The notes beneath the pieces are model-generated. The model was not told where the DNA came from. It saw only the letters and a program-made list of their open reading frames with translations, and ran no database searches. From Ochrobactrum teleogrylli (lineage in GTDB: Bacteria; Pseudomonadota; Alphaproteobacteria; Rhizobiales; Rhizobiaceae), in the NCBI RefSeq assembly GCF_006376685.1, contig NZ_VEWL01000002.1:124001-188000 (forward strand): 64,000 bases of DNA. Direction: 5' to 3'. The translations under genes and the position numbers were made by a program. Below, piece after piece: positions 54,211 through 63,631 of the stretch (positions within the stretch are counted from its first letter, which is position 1; each line of letters starts with the position of its first letter).

Positions 54211-55800
54211 TTAGTCGATCCGAACCGTCACAAAACGCAGTTCGCCAGAGCGTGACGCCAGCATGAACAGCGCATTCTTGCGCCCTTCCCGTCGCAGCGC
54301 ATCGATGCGCTTCTTCACGTCTTCGGGCGCCTTGACCGTGACCTGATTGATATCGACGATGACATCGCCGGTTTCAACGCGCTTGTCGCCCGCAGCCGAA
54401 CCGGGAGCGACATAGAGGATCGCCACGCCCTGCACGTCTTCGGCAATCCCGAACTCGCCACGCACATCGTCGTTGAGCGCAGCGAGCCTCATGCCGAGCA
54501 CGGACGGGCCGGTGGCTTCGCTCTTCTGCTCCTGCTTCGGGGTGGCTGGCGCTTCCTCACCATCCTCACCCTCCGCTCCATCCGGAACCGGCGCCTGATC
54601 TTCGGTAGCAGCTTCCGTGCTCTTGTCGTCTTCCACAAGACGACCGAGCTTCACCTTGACGGTCTGTTCCGCACCGTCACGGACAACGACGATTTCCACA
54701 TCCTTGCCGACCGCGCTTTCGGCCACGAGGCGGGGCAGATCGCGGGCGGTATCCACTGGCTTGCCTTCATAGCGGATAACCACATCGCCAGCCTTCAGCG
54801 CCGTATTGTCCACGCCGGAATTCTCGATCAGCCCGGCAATCAGCGCGCCCTTCGGTTCTTTCAAACCAAGACTGTCGGCAATATCCTGCGTCACCGGCTG
54901 GATGCGAACGCCGAGCCAGCCGCGCTTGACCTCGCCGAATTCTTTCAGCTGGTTGATCACGCCCACTGCCATTTCGGCCGGAATGGCAAAGCCGATGCCA
55001 ATGGAGCCGCCGGACGGCGAAATAATCGCCGTGTTGATGCCGATCACCTGACCGCTCATGTCGAACAGCGGGCCGCCCGAATTGCCGCGATTGATGGCAG
55101 CATCCGTCTGGATGAAATCGTCATAGGGGCCGGAATTGATATCGCGCTTGCGCGCCGAAATGATCCCGGCGGTCACGGTTCCGCCAAGCCCGAACGGATT
55201 GCCGATGGCCAGAACCCAGTCGCCAATACGCGCCTTGTCGGAATTGCCAAACTGCACGGCCTTGAGCTTGTGCTTGGCCGGATCGACTTTCAGGACAGCC
55301 AGATCGGTCTTGATATCCTTGCCGACCAGCTCGGCCTTCAGCTTGGTGCCGTCGTTGAAATTGACTTCAATCTCGTCGGCATCCGCAATGACGTGATTGT
55401 TGGTGACGATGAAGCCCTTTTCGGCATCGATGACGAAGCCCGATCCAAGCGACTGCACCTTGCGCGACTCGTCGCTCTGTTCGCCGTCCTTGTTGTTGAA
55501 GAAGTCTTTGAAATATTCCTGAAACGGTGAGCCTTCCGGCACTTTCGGCATCGGCACGGGGCCATCGCCCTCGCCGCCATCGTCTTTCACGGTCTGCGAG
55601 GTGGAGATATTCACCACCGCATCCAGCAGCCCTTCTGCGAGATCAGCGACAGAACCCGGCCCCTGAATGCCTTTCACGGGAGCGTCCTGAGCAAAGGCAG
55701 GCGGCGTTGCGACCGTCAGCGTTCCGGTGACAGCAAGCGCGCCCATTGCCACGGTTGCGAATAGGGTGCGAGCGAATCCCGCCTTCGGTACGATTGCCAT
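54211..55800 (-). CDS. degP: Periplasmic serine protease/chaperone DegP (Do) family
   Basis: The 529-residue protein has a signal peptide (cleavage after AFA, residue 37) and a trypsin-like domain with catalytic His in TNNHVIADADE, Asp in KTDLAVLKVD and Ser in INRGNSGGPLFD. Two PDZ domains follow (GWLGVRIQPVTQDIADSLGL onward, and a C-terminal one). The Q-linker between the PDZ domains is acidic (AATEDQAPVPDGAEGEDGEE). It degrades or refolds misfolded envelope proteins. GGAG lies 9 bases before the ATG. It lies downstream of hflK-hflC, a typical alphaproteobacterial grouping for membrane protein quality control. Confidence 0.95.
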   Translation of the reverse strand: MAIVPKAGFARTLFATVAMGALAVTGTLTVATPPAFAQDAPVKGIQGPGSVADLAEGLLDAVVNISTSQTVKDDGGEGDGPVPMPKVPEGSPFQEYFKDFFNNKDGEQSDESRKVQSLGSGFVIDAEKGFIVTNNHVIADADEIEVNFNDGTKLKAELVGKDIKTDLAVLKVDPAKHKLKAVQFGNSDKARIGDWVLAIGNPFGLGGTVTAGIISARKRDINSGPYDDFIQTDAAINRGNSGGPLFDMSGQVIGINTAIISPSGGSIGIGFAIPAEMAVGVINQLKEFGEVKRGWLGVRIQPVTQDIADSLGLKEPKGALIAGLIENSGVDNTALKAGDVVIRYEGKPVDTARDLPRLVAESAVGKDVEIVVVRDGAEQTVKVKLGRLVEDDKSTEAATEDQAPVPDGAEGEDGEEAPATPKQEQKSEATGPSVLGMRLAALNDDVRGEFGIAEDVQGVAILYVAPGSAAGDKRVETGDVIVDINQVTVKAPEDVKKRIDALRREGRKNALFMLASRSGELRFVTVRID

Positions 55801-55920
55801 AAAGCTCTGCTCCGATCCTGAATATCTACGCAAATAACCTAAAGGTTAGATCGCCGCAAATTAAGGCCTGTTTACGGCCCCGTATAGGCAGAGGGCCATA
55901 AATAACGGAACCAGAGGTGC

Positions 55921-56106
55921 TTATCCCCTGACAAGCCAGACGATGCCGACGCCGATGGCAAGCGCCGCTATACCGGCAATGCGCAACATGCCTTCCGGTG
56001 CTTCGCTCGCCTCCCGGGCGAGCTTCTTGGCGAAAAAAGGAAAGCCGCCGTAGAGCAGCCCCTCGATAACGAAGAGAAGTCCTACGGCGGCTAGAAAATC
56101 GCTCAT
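55921..56106 (-). CDS. DUF2065 small inner-membrane protein
   Basis: The 61-residue protein has two hydrophobic helices (residues about 4-25 and 42-59) separated by AKKLAREASEAPEGML. It matches the DUF2065 family, whose genes sit right after hflC in many proteobacteria, so it probably works with the HflKC-FtsH complex. Its mechanism is unknown. The gene starts 18 bases after hflC and is almost certainly cotranscribed with it. Confidence 0.88.
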   Translation of the reverse strand: MSDFLAAVGLLFVIEGLLYGGFPFFAKKLAREASEAPEGMLRIAGIAALAIGVGIVWLVRG

Positions 56107-56124
56107 GAGAGCTGTTCCCGCACT

Positions 56125-57027
56125 TTACTGCGAAGGCGTTGCCAGCTTGCCGCCAGCATCACGGAAGAACTTAAAGAACTCCGAATCCGGCGAGAGAACC
56201 AGCGTCGTATCCGGCGTTTCGAGCGCTTCGCGATAAGCGGCCATCGAACGATAGAAGGCGAAGAAGCCCGGATCCTTCGATGCGGAGGCTGCGTAGATTT
56301 CACTGCGCTGCGCATCGCCCTCACCGCGAAGGATTTCCGATTCCTTGCGCGCTTCGGCAATCGTTTCCACAACCTGACGGTCGGCCACGGCGCGGATACG
56401 CTGGGCGGCTTCACGGCCACGGGCACGCAGACGCTCGGCTTCCGCCAGACGTTCCGCCTTCATGCGCTCATAGGTCTGCTGCGAGACTTCTGCCGTCAGA
56501 TCGGTACGGCGGATACGCACGTCCTGGATGGTCAGGCCGAGCGAAGTCGCATCAGGACGAAGCTGATCGCGCACTTCACGCATCATGTCGCCGCGCTCTT
56601 CAGAAAGAGCGGCTTCAAAACCACGCTGACCATAGACACCACGCAGCGATGCATCGAGACGGGTGCGCAAGCGCTGTTCGGCAAGGAGCGTGCTGCCCGA
56701 AACCGTTTCACGGAACTTGCGGGCATCGGTGATGCGATAGACGAGGAACGCATCGACGTCATAGAACTTGCCGCCCGAAACCTGAACGCGGATGTCGTCC
56801 AGATCGAAACGCAGCAAGCGGTCATCGATCATCTGCACCGTATCGGCGTCAAGGAAGCCGAATGGCAACTTGAAGTAGATGCCAGGCTCGGTCTTCACGC
56901 TGACGATCTGACCGAAACGAAGAACGATTGCCTGCTGGCGCTCCGAAACGATGAACGTCGCGGAATAAAGCAGGAAGGCGAGGACAGCGATAATGCCGGC
57001 AATGATCGGAAGTCTGTTCTGAGCCAT
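56125..57027 (-). CDS. hflC: HflC, SPFH-domain regulator of FtsH
   Basis: The 300-residue protein has one N-terminal membrane helix (residues about 5-24), the SPFH/band-7 domain (FIVSERQQAIVLRFGQIVSVKTEPGIYFKLPF), and a coiled-coil region rich in Arg, Glu and Ala (residues about 185-240). HflC forms large periplasmic cages with HflK around the protease FtsH and limits its access to membrane proteins. Its ATG shares one base with the hflK stop (TAATG), which indicates coupled translation. Confidence 0.95.
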   Translation of the reverse strand: MAQNRLPIIAGIIAVLAFLLYSATFIVSERQQAIVLRFGQIVSVKTEPGIYFKLPFGFLDADTVQMIDDRLLRFDLDDIRVQVSGGKFYDVDAFLVYRITDARKFRETVSGSTLLAEQRLRTRLDASLRGVYGQRGFEAALSEERGDMMREVRDQLRPDATSLGLTIQDVRIRRTDLTAEVSQQTYERMKAERLAEAERLRARGREAAQRIRAVADRQVVETIAEARKESEILRGEGDAQRSEIYAASASKDPGFFAFYRSMAAYREALETPDTTLVLSPDSEFFKFFRDAGGKLATPSQ

Positions 57028-58196
57028 TACTGTGCACCTCCGCCGGTCGAGGGGGTCGTGGTCACGGTTGCACCCGGAGTTGCGCCTGCGCGCGGTTGCT
57101 GGCGCATCAATTCGTTCAGCGGCAGATAGGGCACGACGTCCTTTCCTGGTTCCACAATGACTTTCTTGGTGCTTTTAAGCACCTGTTCCATGGTTTCGAG
57201 GAAGAGACGGTTACGGGTCACTTCCGGGGCTTTTTCATACTGGCCGAGAACCGAGCTGAAACGCTGCGCTTCACCTTCGGCGTCCTGAACGACGCGGTTC
57301 TTATAGGCTGCCGCTTCTTCGCGAAGCTGAGCGGCTTCACCGCGGGCCTGACCGAGTTTCTGGTTGGAATACTGGTTCGATTCCTCGATGAATCGATCCT
57401 CGTCCTGTTCGGCGCGCTGCACTTCGTCGAAGGCGTCGGCCACTTCACGCGGCGGCGATGCGTCTTCAATCGACACGGCATTGACCTGAATACCGGCCTG
57501 GTAGGTGTCGAGTGTCTGCTGCACGATAGCGCGCACGCTTTGCGCAATCTCGGCACGATTGTCGCGGAAAACGTCCTGCGCCGGGCGGCGACCGACGATT
57601 TCACGCATCGCGCTTTCCGAAACCTGCTGCACCATCGCATCCGGGCTGTCGACATTGAACAGGTAAGCGCGCGGATCAGAAACGCGATAGAGAACCGAGA
57701 ACTGGACATTCACGATGTTCTGGTCGCCGGTCAGCATCAGACCCTGCGTCGCAGTACGGGAACCCTGAGCGCCGATATTGATCTGCTTTTCGACGATTTG
57801 CGCCTTTTCATAGGTTTCAATCGGCCACCAATGGAAATGCAAGCCAGGTTCGGAAACTTCAGCCTTCGGCTTGCCGAAACGAAGTTCAACCGCCAGTTCA
57901 TCCGGCTGTACTGTATAGACGGACTGGAAAACCCAGAAGCCGAGCAAGGCCGCGCCGATCAGGAAATAGATCGGGCGATTGCCGCCGCTGCGACCACCGC
58001 CGCCGGGGAACACCTGCTTCAGGCGATCCTGGCCTTTGCGCAAAATATCCTCGAGATCAGGTGGCGTATTCTGGCCGCCCCCGCGCGGACCCTTCGGGCC
58101 CTGTCCCCAGGGGCCATTATTATTGTTGTTATTATTGTTGTCACCGCCGCCGCCACCCCATGGGCCGCCGCCGCCATTCTGATTGCTCCAGGGCAT
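57027..58196 (-). CDS. hflK: HflK, SPFH-domain regulator of FtsH
   Basis: The 389-residue protein has a cytoplasmic N-terminus of Gly- and Asn-rich low complexity, including a run of eight Asn (residues about 20-27). A membrane helix lies near 76-93, followed by an SPFH domain (VYTVQPDELAVELRFGKPKAEVSEPGLHFHWWPIE). The coiled-coil segment lies near 265-310 and a Pro/Thr-rich end follows. With HflC it controls FtsH. I chose the ATG at 58196 (GAGGTGAGG upstream, MPWSNQNGGGGPWG matches the family start). The Asn run is encoded by AAT/AAC triplets. Confidence 0.95.
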   Translation of the reverse strand: MPWSNQNGGGGPWGGGGGDNNNNNNNNGPWGQGPKGPRGGGQNTPPDLEDILRKGQDRLKQVFPGGGGRSGGNRPIYFLIGAALLGFWVFQSVYTVQPDELAVELRFGKPKAEVSEPGLHFHWWPIETYEKAQIVEKQINIGAQGSRTATQGLMLTGDQNIVNVQFSVLYRVSDPRAYLFNVDSPDAMVQQVSESAMREIVGRRPAQDVFRDNRAEIAQSVRAIVQQTLDTYQAGIQVNAVSIEDASPPREVADAFDEVQRAEQDEDRFIEESNQYSNQKLGQARGEAAQLREEAAAYKNRVVQDAEGEAQRFSSVLGQYEKAPEVTRNRLFLETMEQVLKSTKKVIVEPGKDVVPYLPLNELMRQQPRAGATPGATVTTTPSTGGGAQ

Positions 58197-58379
58197 CCTC
58201 ACCTCTAAGCTTCTGTTTCCCGCATCTCCGGCAAAAAACGCCTCAGCGCTTTTAACGGAGATGCTCCCGGAAGACGGGAAAGCAAGGCGCAAACCCCCGT
58301 CATCAACTAATGTTACCGTTTTATAGGCATCGGGAGGCGCGCTTTCAACGGAAGCGCAATAAAATTCCTATGTTATGCT

Positions 58380-58916
58380 TTACGCAACACGCTTTTCGTA
58401 AACCATATAGCGGGTCGGATGGCTGTCTTTATCGCCGGCTGGCACGTCTTCCGACGAGACCAGACGCCACGCATCGGGCTTAATCTCCGGGAAATGTGTG
58501 TCCCCATCGATTGCCGCCAGAACCCGCGTCAGATGCACGCGGTCCGCCAGCGGCAAAGCCTGCGCATAAATCTTGCCGCCGCCAATGATGCAGACCTCGC
58601 CAACGCCGAGCTTTTCGGCAAGCTTGCGCCCAAGCGCAATGCCCTCTTCCAGCGAGCCGACGATATGTACGCCTTCAGCCTGAAAATTCGCATCGCGGGT
58701 CACGACGATGTTCGGTCGTCCCGGCAAGGGTCGCCCGATCGACTCCCATGTGCGACGCCCCATGATGACCGGCTTGCCGAGCGTCAGCGCCTTGAAGCGC
58801 TTGAGGTCCGTCGAAAGCCGCCATGGCATATCGTTGTCGCGCCCGATCACGCCATTCTCGGCTGCAGCCACGATAATCGAAACGACCGGCTTATCCGTGT
58901 TCACGCTCTCACTCAT
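58380..58916 (-). CDS. folA: Dihydrofolate reductase
   Basis: The 178-residue enzyme starts with [34 protein letters not shown], containing the Trp and Asp of the active site near residue 32-37. It continues with [25 protein letters not shown] and [26 protein letters not shown]. It regenerates tetrahydrofolate with NADPH, which is needed after the ThyA reaction, and is the trimethoprim target. The ATG overlaps the TGA of thyA by four bases (ATGA), so thyA and folA are translationally coupled. An N-terminal extension of about 10 residues is present. Confidence 0.96.
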   Translation of the reverse strand: MSESVNTDKPVVSIIVAAAENGVIGRDNDMPWRLSTDLKRFKALTLGKPVIMGRRTWESIGRPLPGRPNIVVTRDANFQAEGVHIVGSLEEGIALGRKLAEKLGVGEVCIIGGGKIYAQALPLADRVHLTRVLAAIDGDTHFPEIKPDAWRLVSSEDVPAGDKDSHPTRYMVYEKRVA

Positions 58917-59707
58917 ACCGCAATCGGCGCCTTGATCGTCGGATCGGCTTCATAGCCTTCCAGCGCAAAATCCTCGTAACGGAAGGCAAACAGGTCCTTC
59001 ACATCCGGATTGATGCGCATGACCGGCAGCTTTTTCGGCGTGCGCGTCAATTGCAGCCGCGCCTGCTCGAAATGGTTGGAATAAATATGCGCGTCACCCA
59101 GCGTATGGATGAATTCGCCGGGCTTGAGGCCCGCCACCTGCGCGATCATCATGGTCAAAAGCGCGTAGGAAGCGATGTTGAACGGCACGCCGAGGAATAT
59201 ATCCGCCGAACGCTGATAGAGCTGGCAGGACAGTTTTCCGTCCGCGACATAGAACTGGAACAGGCAATGGCACGGCGGCAGCGCCATTTCATCGACCAGC
59301 GCCGGGTTCCAGGCCGACACGATCAGGCGGCGGGAATTCGGATTGCCATGCAACATCTTCATGAGATTGGAGATCTGGTCGATATGGCGACCATCCGGCG
59401 CTGGCCAGGAGCGCCACTGATAGCCGTAAACCGGGCCGAGATCGCCCTTCTCGTCGGCCCACTCATCCCAGATCGAAACACCGTTTTCCTTGAGATAGGC
59501 AATATTGGTATCGCCCTTCAGAAACCACAACAGCTCATAGATGATCGAGCGCAGATGCAGCTTCTTGGTGGTCAGGACCGGAAAGCCCTCCTCCAGATTG
59601 AAGCGCATCTGATAGCCGAAAACCGAGCGCGTGCCCGTTCCCGTGCGGTCGCCGCGATCGGTGCCGTTGTCGAGCACATGCTGGAGAAGATCGAGATAGG
59701 TGCGCAT
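58913..59707 (-). CDS. thyA: Thymidylate synthase
   Basis: The 264-residue enzyme has exactly the E. coli length. It contains [25 protein letters not shown] (residues about 15-39), the catalytic Cys in [13 protein letters not shown] near residue 146, and [20 protein letters not shown]. It methylates dUMP with methylenetetrahydrofolate. The dihydrofolate formed is recycled by FolA, encoded immediately downstream with a four-base overlap. I chose the ATG at 59707. The frame continues 33 codons upstream, but that stretch contains the terminator of the DUF2853 gene. Confidence 0.97.
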   Translation of the reverse strand: MRTYLDLLQHVLDNGTDRGDRTGTGTRSVFGYQMRFNLEEGFPVLTTKKLHLRSIIYELLWFLKGDTNIAYLKENGVSIWDEWADEKGDLGPVYGYQWRSWPAPDGRHIDQISNLMKMLHGNPNSRRLIVSAWNPALVDEMALPPCHCLFQFYVADGKLSCQLYQRSADIFLGVPFNIASYALLTMMIAQVAGLKPGEFIHTLGDAHIYSNHFEQARLQLTRTPKKLPVMRINPDVKDLFAFRYEDFALEGYEADPTIKAPIAV

Positions 59708-59765
59708 GGGATGTTCCCGGATAGGGTTTTCGAGATCGATTCGTTTCGACCCTACTATAAGGAAA

Positions 59766-59790
59766 AACCCCGGCGCGGGGCACCGGGGTT
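59766..59790 (-). terminator. Terminator of DUF2853 gene
   Basis: The 8-bp stem AACCCCGG / CCGGGGTT with a nine-base loop is followed on the minus strand by TTTTTCC. It is 26 bases after the stop at 59817. Confidence 0.88.
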
Positions 59791-59816
59791 GGAATTCCAC
59801 AGGCAATATGCACCGA

Positions 59817-60128
59817 TCAGAGATCGCCGAGTTTGCCGAGCTGCTTTGCCACCAGATAATAGAAGGTCACGCGGTGCTTGTTGCGGTCGCCCTTCATGAC
59901 TTCCGCAACGTGGTTCACCACTTCTTCTGCCTTGGCGGCATCGGTCACGCCGAGCTTCTTGCCAACCCAGCTGTCGCGCACACGCTTCAGTTCTTCCGGA
60001 TCGGTCGCCGAAACGAGCGAGGAGTCGCGATTGCGTAGCGCAATGCCCAGATGCTTGACGATCTTCTCGACAACCGCTTCATCGGCGGCGGCATCGTAGC
60101 GACGGACATCTGCGAGGTATTCACTCAT
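59817..60128 (-). CDS. DUF2853 family protein
   Basis: The 103-residue cytoplasmic, mostly helical protein matches the DUF2853 family known from alphaproteobacteria (start [31 protein letters not shown], end [17 protein letters not shown]). Structures of relatives show a small helical fold, but no function is known. AGGAG lies 10 bases before the ATG and a terminator follows. It stands alone upstream of thyA. Confidence 0.85.
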   Translation of the reverse strand: MSEYLADVRRYDAAADEAVVEKIVKHLGIALRNRDSSLVSATDPEELKRVRDSWVGKKLGVTDAAKAEEVVNHVAEVMKGDRNKHRVTFYYLVAKQLGKLGDL

Positions 60129-60410
60129 ATATCGGCTCTCCTTCAGTGGGGCACACCGCCCAGTCTAAACCGCAATTCCGGATAGACCGGAAGAAAACTC
60201 CAGCCTTTCCAATATATATGCGACCAAGATTGACCAGTGAGAGCAAGCTGTCAACGGCAATTATGAGAAACAACCCGTGAGATTGAGCTTTTGCCCTGCA
60301 AAGAACAAAATCTAACTTAACATAATCTCGGTATAAAAATTTCTTCACGCATATAACGCCTATTTGATAAAAATTTGAAATCTACTTCCAATTTTACGAC
60401 AGGTTTTATT

Positions 60411-61718
60411 ATGTTTCGATCCTTATCTATTATCACTGCATTGCATATTTTTCTTTATCCAGCTCATGCCTATTCGGCATCAGCGGACATTTCGCAGAAA
60501 GATATTGCGGGTTATATTCAAGATCATAAAAATGAGCAGCTGTTGCTGCTTGAAAAACTGGTCAATATCAACAGTGGAACCGCAAACGCCGACGGCGTGA
60601 AGCAAATCGGGAATCTTCTGAAACCGGAATTCGAAGCGCTTGGCTTTGATGTTCGATGGCATGATCTTCCGGCAGACTTGAAACATGCGGGCACACTGGT
60701 CGCCAGACATACCGGAAACGCGAAGACGCGCATTCTCCTGATCGCGCATCTGGATACGGTGTTTCCGCCAACAAGCAAGTTCCAGCACTTCACCCTTTCT
60801 CATGACGGAAAACAGGCAAGCGGCCCCGGCGTCATCGATGACAAGGGCGGACTGGTCACCATTCTCTATGCGATGAAGGCGCTTAAAAACGCCGATGCGC
60901 TCAAAAATGCGAATATCACAATCGTCATGACCGGCGACGAGGAATTGGCGGCGCGACCGACGAGCCTCTCCCGGAAAGTTCTGATGGACGCCGCGAAACA
61001 AAGCGATATTGCGCTGGGGTTTGAATTTGCACTTGCCCCCGATGAACTGGTCGTCTCAAGACGCGGCCTGTCCGAGTGGTTTCTGACCGCCACCGGAAAT
61101 GCCGCGCATTCCTCGCAGATTTTCCAGCCCGATGTCGGCTTTGGCGCTGTTTATGAAATAGCCAGAGTGATTGATGCATTGCGTATGGAACTGACGAAAA
61201 CGCCCGATATCACCATGAATGTAGGCCTTCTCCTTGGCGGGCAGCAAATCAACGAGGACATCGATCAGGGAACCGGGATCGCCAGCGGGCGCAAGACCAT
61301 CGTTCCGCCCAATGCTTTGGCGCATGGCGATCTGCGCTTCATGACGAAGGATGAACGTGACGCGATTGAAGCCTCCCTGCAAAAGATCACAGCGCAGCCG
61401 CTTTCCGGGACACACAGCAAGGTCGAGTTTCAGGATATCATGCCGGCAATGCCAGCAACCAACGCCAATTATGCGTTGCTCTTGCAATATAGCGCCATAT
61501 CGCAGCAACTTGGCGGCCCTGCGCTGAAGGCAGTCGCCCCTGAGGAGCGTGGCGGCGCGGATATTTCCTATATCACGCCTTATGTAAAAGCGGGTATTGA
61601 CGGATTGGGGCCATGGGGTTCGGGCGCACATACCGAGCATGAAACGCTTGAAGTTGCTTCGCTTCCCGAAGCGACGAAACGAGCTGCCCTATTCATATTT
61701 CAGAAAATTCAGGAGTAA
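60411..61718 (+). CDS. Secreted M20-family metallopeptidase (glutamate carboxypeptidase-like)
   Basis: The 435-residue protein has a signal peptide (MFRSLSIITALHIFLYPAHA, residues 1-20) and the M20 dizinc pattern. LLIAHLDTVFPP carries the first zinc His and catalytic Asp, GPGVIDDKGG the bridging Asp, and MTGDEEL the catalytic Glu. A dimerisation domain follows, and the final zinc ligand is in GSGAHTEHETLE. It resembles CPG2-type carboxypeptidases that remove C-terminal glutamate from folates or peptides. I chose the ATG at 60411. A TTG at 60375 would disturb the signal peptide. The 230 bases upstream are clearly AT-richer than the rest of the window. It lies just before ssrA. Confidence 0.9.
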   Translation: MFRSLSIITALHIFLYPAHAYSASADISQKDIAGYIQDHKNEQLLLLEKLVNINSGTANADGVKQIGNLLKPEFEALGFDVRWHDLPADLKHAGTLVARHTGNAKTRILLIAHLDTVFPPTSKFQHFTLSHDGKQASGPGVIDDKGGLVTILYAMKALKNADALKNANITIVMTGDEELAARPTSLSRKVLMDAAKQSDIALGFEFALAPDELVVSRRGLSEWFLTATGNAAHSSQIFQPDVGFGAVYEIARVIDALRMELTKTPDITMNVGLLLGGQQINEDIDQGTGIASGRKTIVPPNALAHGDLRFMTKDERDAIEASLQKITAQPLSGTHSKVEFQDIMPAMPATNANYALLLQYSAISQQLGGPALKAVAPEERGGADISYITPYVKAGIDGLGPWGSGAHTEHETLEVASLPEATKRAALFIFQKIQE

Positions 61719-61789
61719 ATTTGCCCCTGACAAATATAACCGCCCCTCTTCCAATATGGATCGACCGCGCCTATATACGTCTCGCTGGC

Positions 61790-62110
61790 GCAAGCCAGCT
61801 ATGGTGATAAACGGACGGTGTAATAAACCCATTGGACCCGGGGGCGGTACCCGGCGCCTCCACCAGAACACAGGCTCTATGATTGGTCTGTGCTGTGGCG
61901 GGGGCGAAATAGGATCGACAAGGGTGTAAAGATCGCTCTTTTACTCGGCATGATACCACCGTTATCGGGTCAATTGAGTAGTTGCAAATGACAACAAAGC
62001 TCAGGGTTATGCTCTCGCTGCCTAATGGCGGTGCGGGAAACCCACTCTAAAGCCCTTAGGGTTAGCACCTTAAGGCGGGGTTCGGAGGCACCTGGCAACA
62101 GAAGCCTCCA
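61790..62110 (+). ncRNA. ssrA: tmRNA (permuted, two-piece ssrA)
   Basis: The acceptor piece comes first and ends with T-stem CCGGG / CCCGG, acceptor strand CGCCTCC (61855-61861), A and CCA (61863-61865). The coding piece begins GGGGGCG (61900-61906), which pairs with that strand, followed by GGATCGACAAGGG. The tag frame 61984-62025 encodes ANDNKAQGYALAA and a TAA. The 34-base link 61866-61899 is removed in maturation. The permuted order is characteristic of alphaproteobacteria. It rescues stalled ribosomes with SmpB. The outer ends are approximate. Confidence 0.95.
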
Positions 62111-62125
62111 CTTTCCCTCTTCAAT

Positions 62126-63337
62126 TCAGGCTGCTGCTGCTTCCGTATCGAGATCGCTCGCTTTGCGGGAGAGAACGATCTGCGTCAGCACGAATGCGGT
62201 CAGCGCACAACCGGCGATTCCGCCGACCATAGGCACAGCCGTTCCGTCGAAGAACGAACCGGTAATGCCAATCGCCAGACCGCCAATCACAAAATGCAGC
62301 GTTCCCATCAGCGCCGAAGCCGTACCGGCAATCGCGCCATAATCTTCCAGCGCCAGAACCGCCGTGGTTGGGATCACCAGCCCGAGGAAGCCGTAACCGA
62401 CGAACAGGAAACTTGCGATCAGCCAGAGCGATTGATGCCCCATCAGTACGGCTGCGAACATAGCGAGCATGGCGGCAGCGAAACCGGATACGGCAAAGCG
62501 CATTACACGGCGCAGCCCGAATCGCGCGCCCAGCCAACCATTCAGCTGGGAAACGCCGAAGAACGACACCGCATTGGCCGAAAAAGCCAGCGCATATTCG
62601 TTCGGGGTCAGACCGTAGTGATCGATGAGCACGAAGGATGAATTGGCCAGATAAACGAAGAACGAGGCAATGCCAAAGCCGCCGACGAAAACCAGCCCTA
62701 GGAAATAGCGGTCCTTGAGCAAGCGGCCATAGCCGCGCAGCGCGCTCCCAACGCTGCTTTCAAGCCGCGCTTCACGCGTTCGCGTTTCCTGTTGGGCCGT
62801 CGCAAGCAGCACAAGGCCGATAATCGCCGCGACCAGAACAGCCCAGAACACGCCACGCCAGCCAAAGAAGCTGATAATGACCGAGCCCGTGAGAGGCGCC
62901 AGAATCGGCGAAATGGAGAAGACCAGCATCAACAGCGACATCAGCCGCGCCGCTTCGACGCCGGTATGCAGATCACGCACCACAGCGCGCGGAATCACCA
63001 TGCCCGCCGCAGCACCCAACCCCTGCAGGAAGCGAAACAGCACCAGCACATCAATGTTGGTCGCCAGCGCGGAGCCGACGCTGCCGATGGCGAACAGAAT
63101 CAGCCCACCGTAAAGCGGGACTTTGCGCCCGACCATGTCCGACAGAGGCCCACAGAAAAGCTGGGCAATCGCCAAGGCGATGAAGAAGGCAAGCAGACTC
63201 ATCTGCACCGCGCCGGTTTCCGCATGGAGGTCGGCGGCAATCGTCGGCAAGGCAGGGAGATACATGTCGATCGCGAAGGGACCGACGGCGGAAAGAAGAC
63301 CAAGAACAATCGCATTGCGCACAAGACTCGAAGCCAT
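62126..63337 (-). CDS. Bcr/CflA family MFS multidrug exporter
   Basis: The 403-residue membrane protein has twelve helices. GPFAIDMYLPALPTIAADL lies in helix 1, PLSDMVGRKVPLYGGL in the first loop (MFS motif A), and RFLQGLGAAAGMVIPRAVVRDL near residue 103, which is the Bcr/CflA signature. Such drug:proton antiporters export chloramphenicol, bicyclomycin or sulfonamides. The substrate here is unknown. A TetR gene is divergent from it and a long palindrome lies between, so expression is probably induced by the exporter's substrate. Confidence 0.92.
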   Translation of the reverse strand: MASSLVRNAIVLGLLSAVGPFAIDMYLPALPTIAADLHAETGAVQMSLLAFFIALAIAQLFCGPLSDMVGRKVPLYGGLILFAIGSVGSALATNIDVLVLFRFLQGLGAAAGMVIPRAVVRDLHTGVEAARLMSLLMLVFSISPILAPLTGSVIISFFGWRGVFWAVLVAAIIGLVLLATAQQETRTREARLESSVGSALRGYGRLLKDRYFLGLVFVGGFGIASFFVYLANSSFVLIDHYGLTPNEYALAFSANAVSFFGVSQLNGWLGARFGLRRVMRFAVSGFAAAMLAMFAAVLMGHQSLWLIASFLFVGYGFLGLVIPTTAVLALEDYGAIAGTASALMGTLHFVIGGLAIGITGSFFDGTAVPMVGGIAGCALTAFVLTQIVLSRKASDLDTEAAAA

Positions 63338-63566
63338 GGGAGACGCGCTTTCATCAATGTTTCGTGAGGTGCCCGCACCGGTTTCGGATCGCCAACTTCG
63401 CTTGGGAGGGTGGATCGCTGGGCTCGCAAAACCGGTACTGGATTGAATAACTCTATGTAACTGCTATGGCTTTTCAGATGATATCCGGGATATACGCGCT
63501 TAAACGGGCAAACCAGACTTCTGAAATGACTGTCACAGTCTCTTGTCTAGACGAAACGCCAAAAGG

Positions 63567-63588
63567 AATTTGACATTGATGTCAAATT
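63567..63588. promoter_or_regulatory. Probable operator of the divergent TetR regulator
   Basis: AATTTGACAT-TG-ATGTCAAATT is a perfect palindrome with 10-base arms, 43 bases before the TetR ATG (63632) and 230 bases before the MFS start. Additional GACA/TGTC half-sites follow at 63590-63601. The spacing suggests autoregulation with control of the exporter. Confidence 0.75.
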
Positions 63589-63631
63589 AGACACCATTGT
63601 CCAAAACGTCAAGTCATCTTATGTTGGGCTT

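Noticed and set aside
61771-61959. Minus-strand frame containing VEAPGTAPGS
   Set aside because: It is the reverse reading of the tmRNA acceptor piece, a common artefact in rhizobial genomes.
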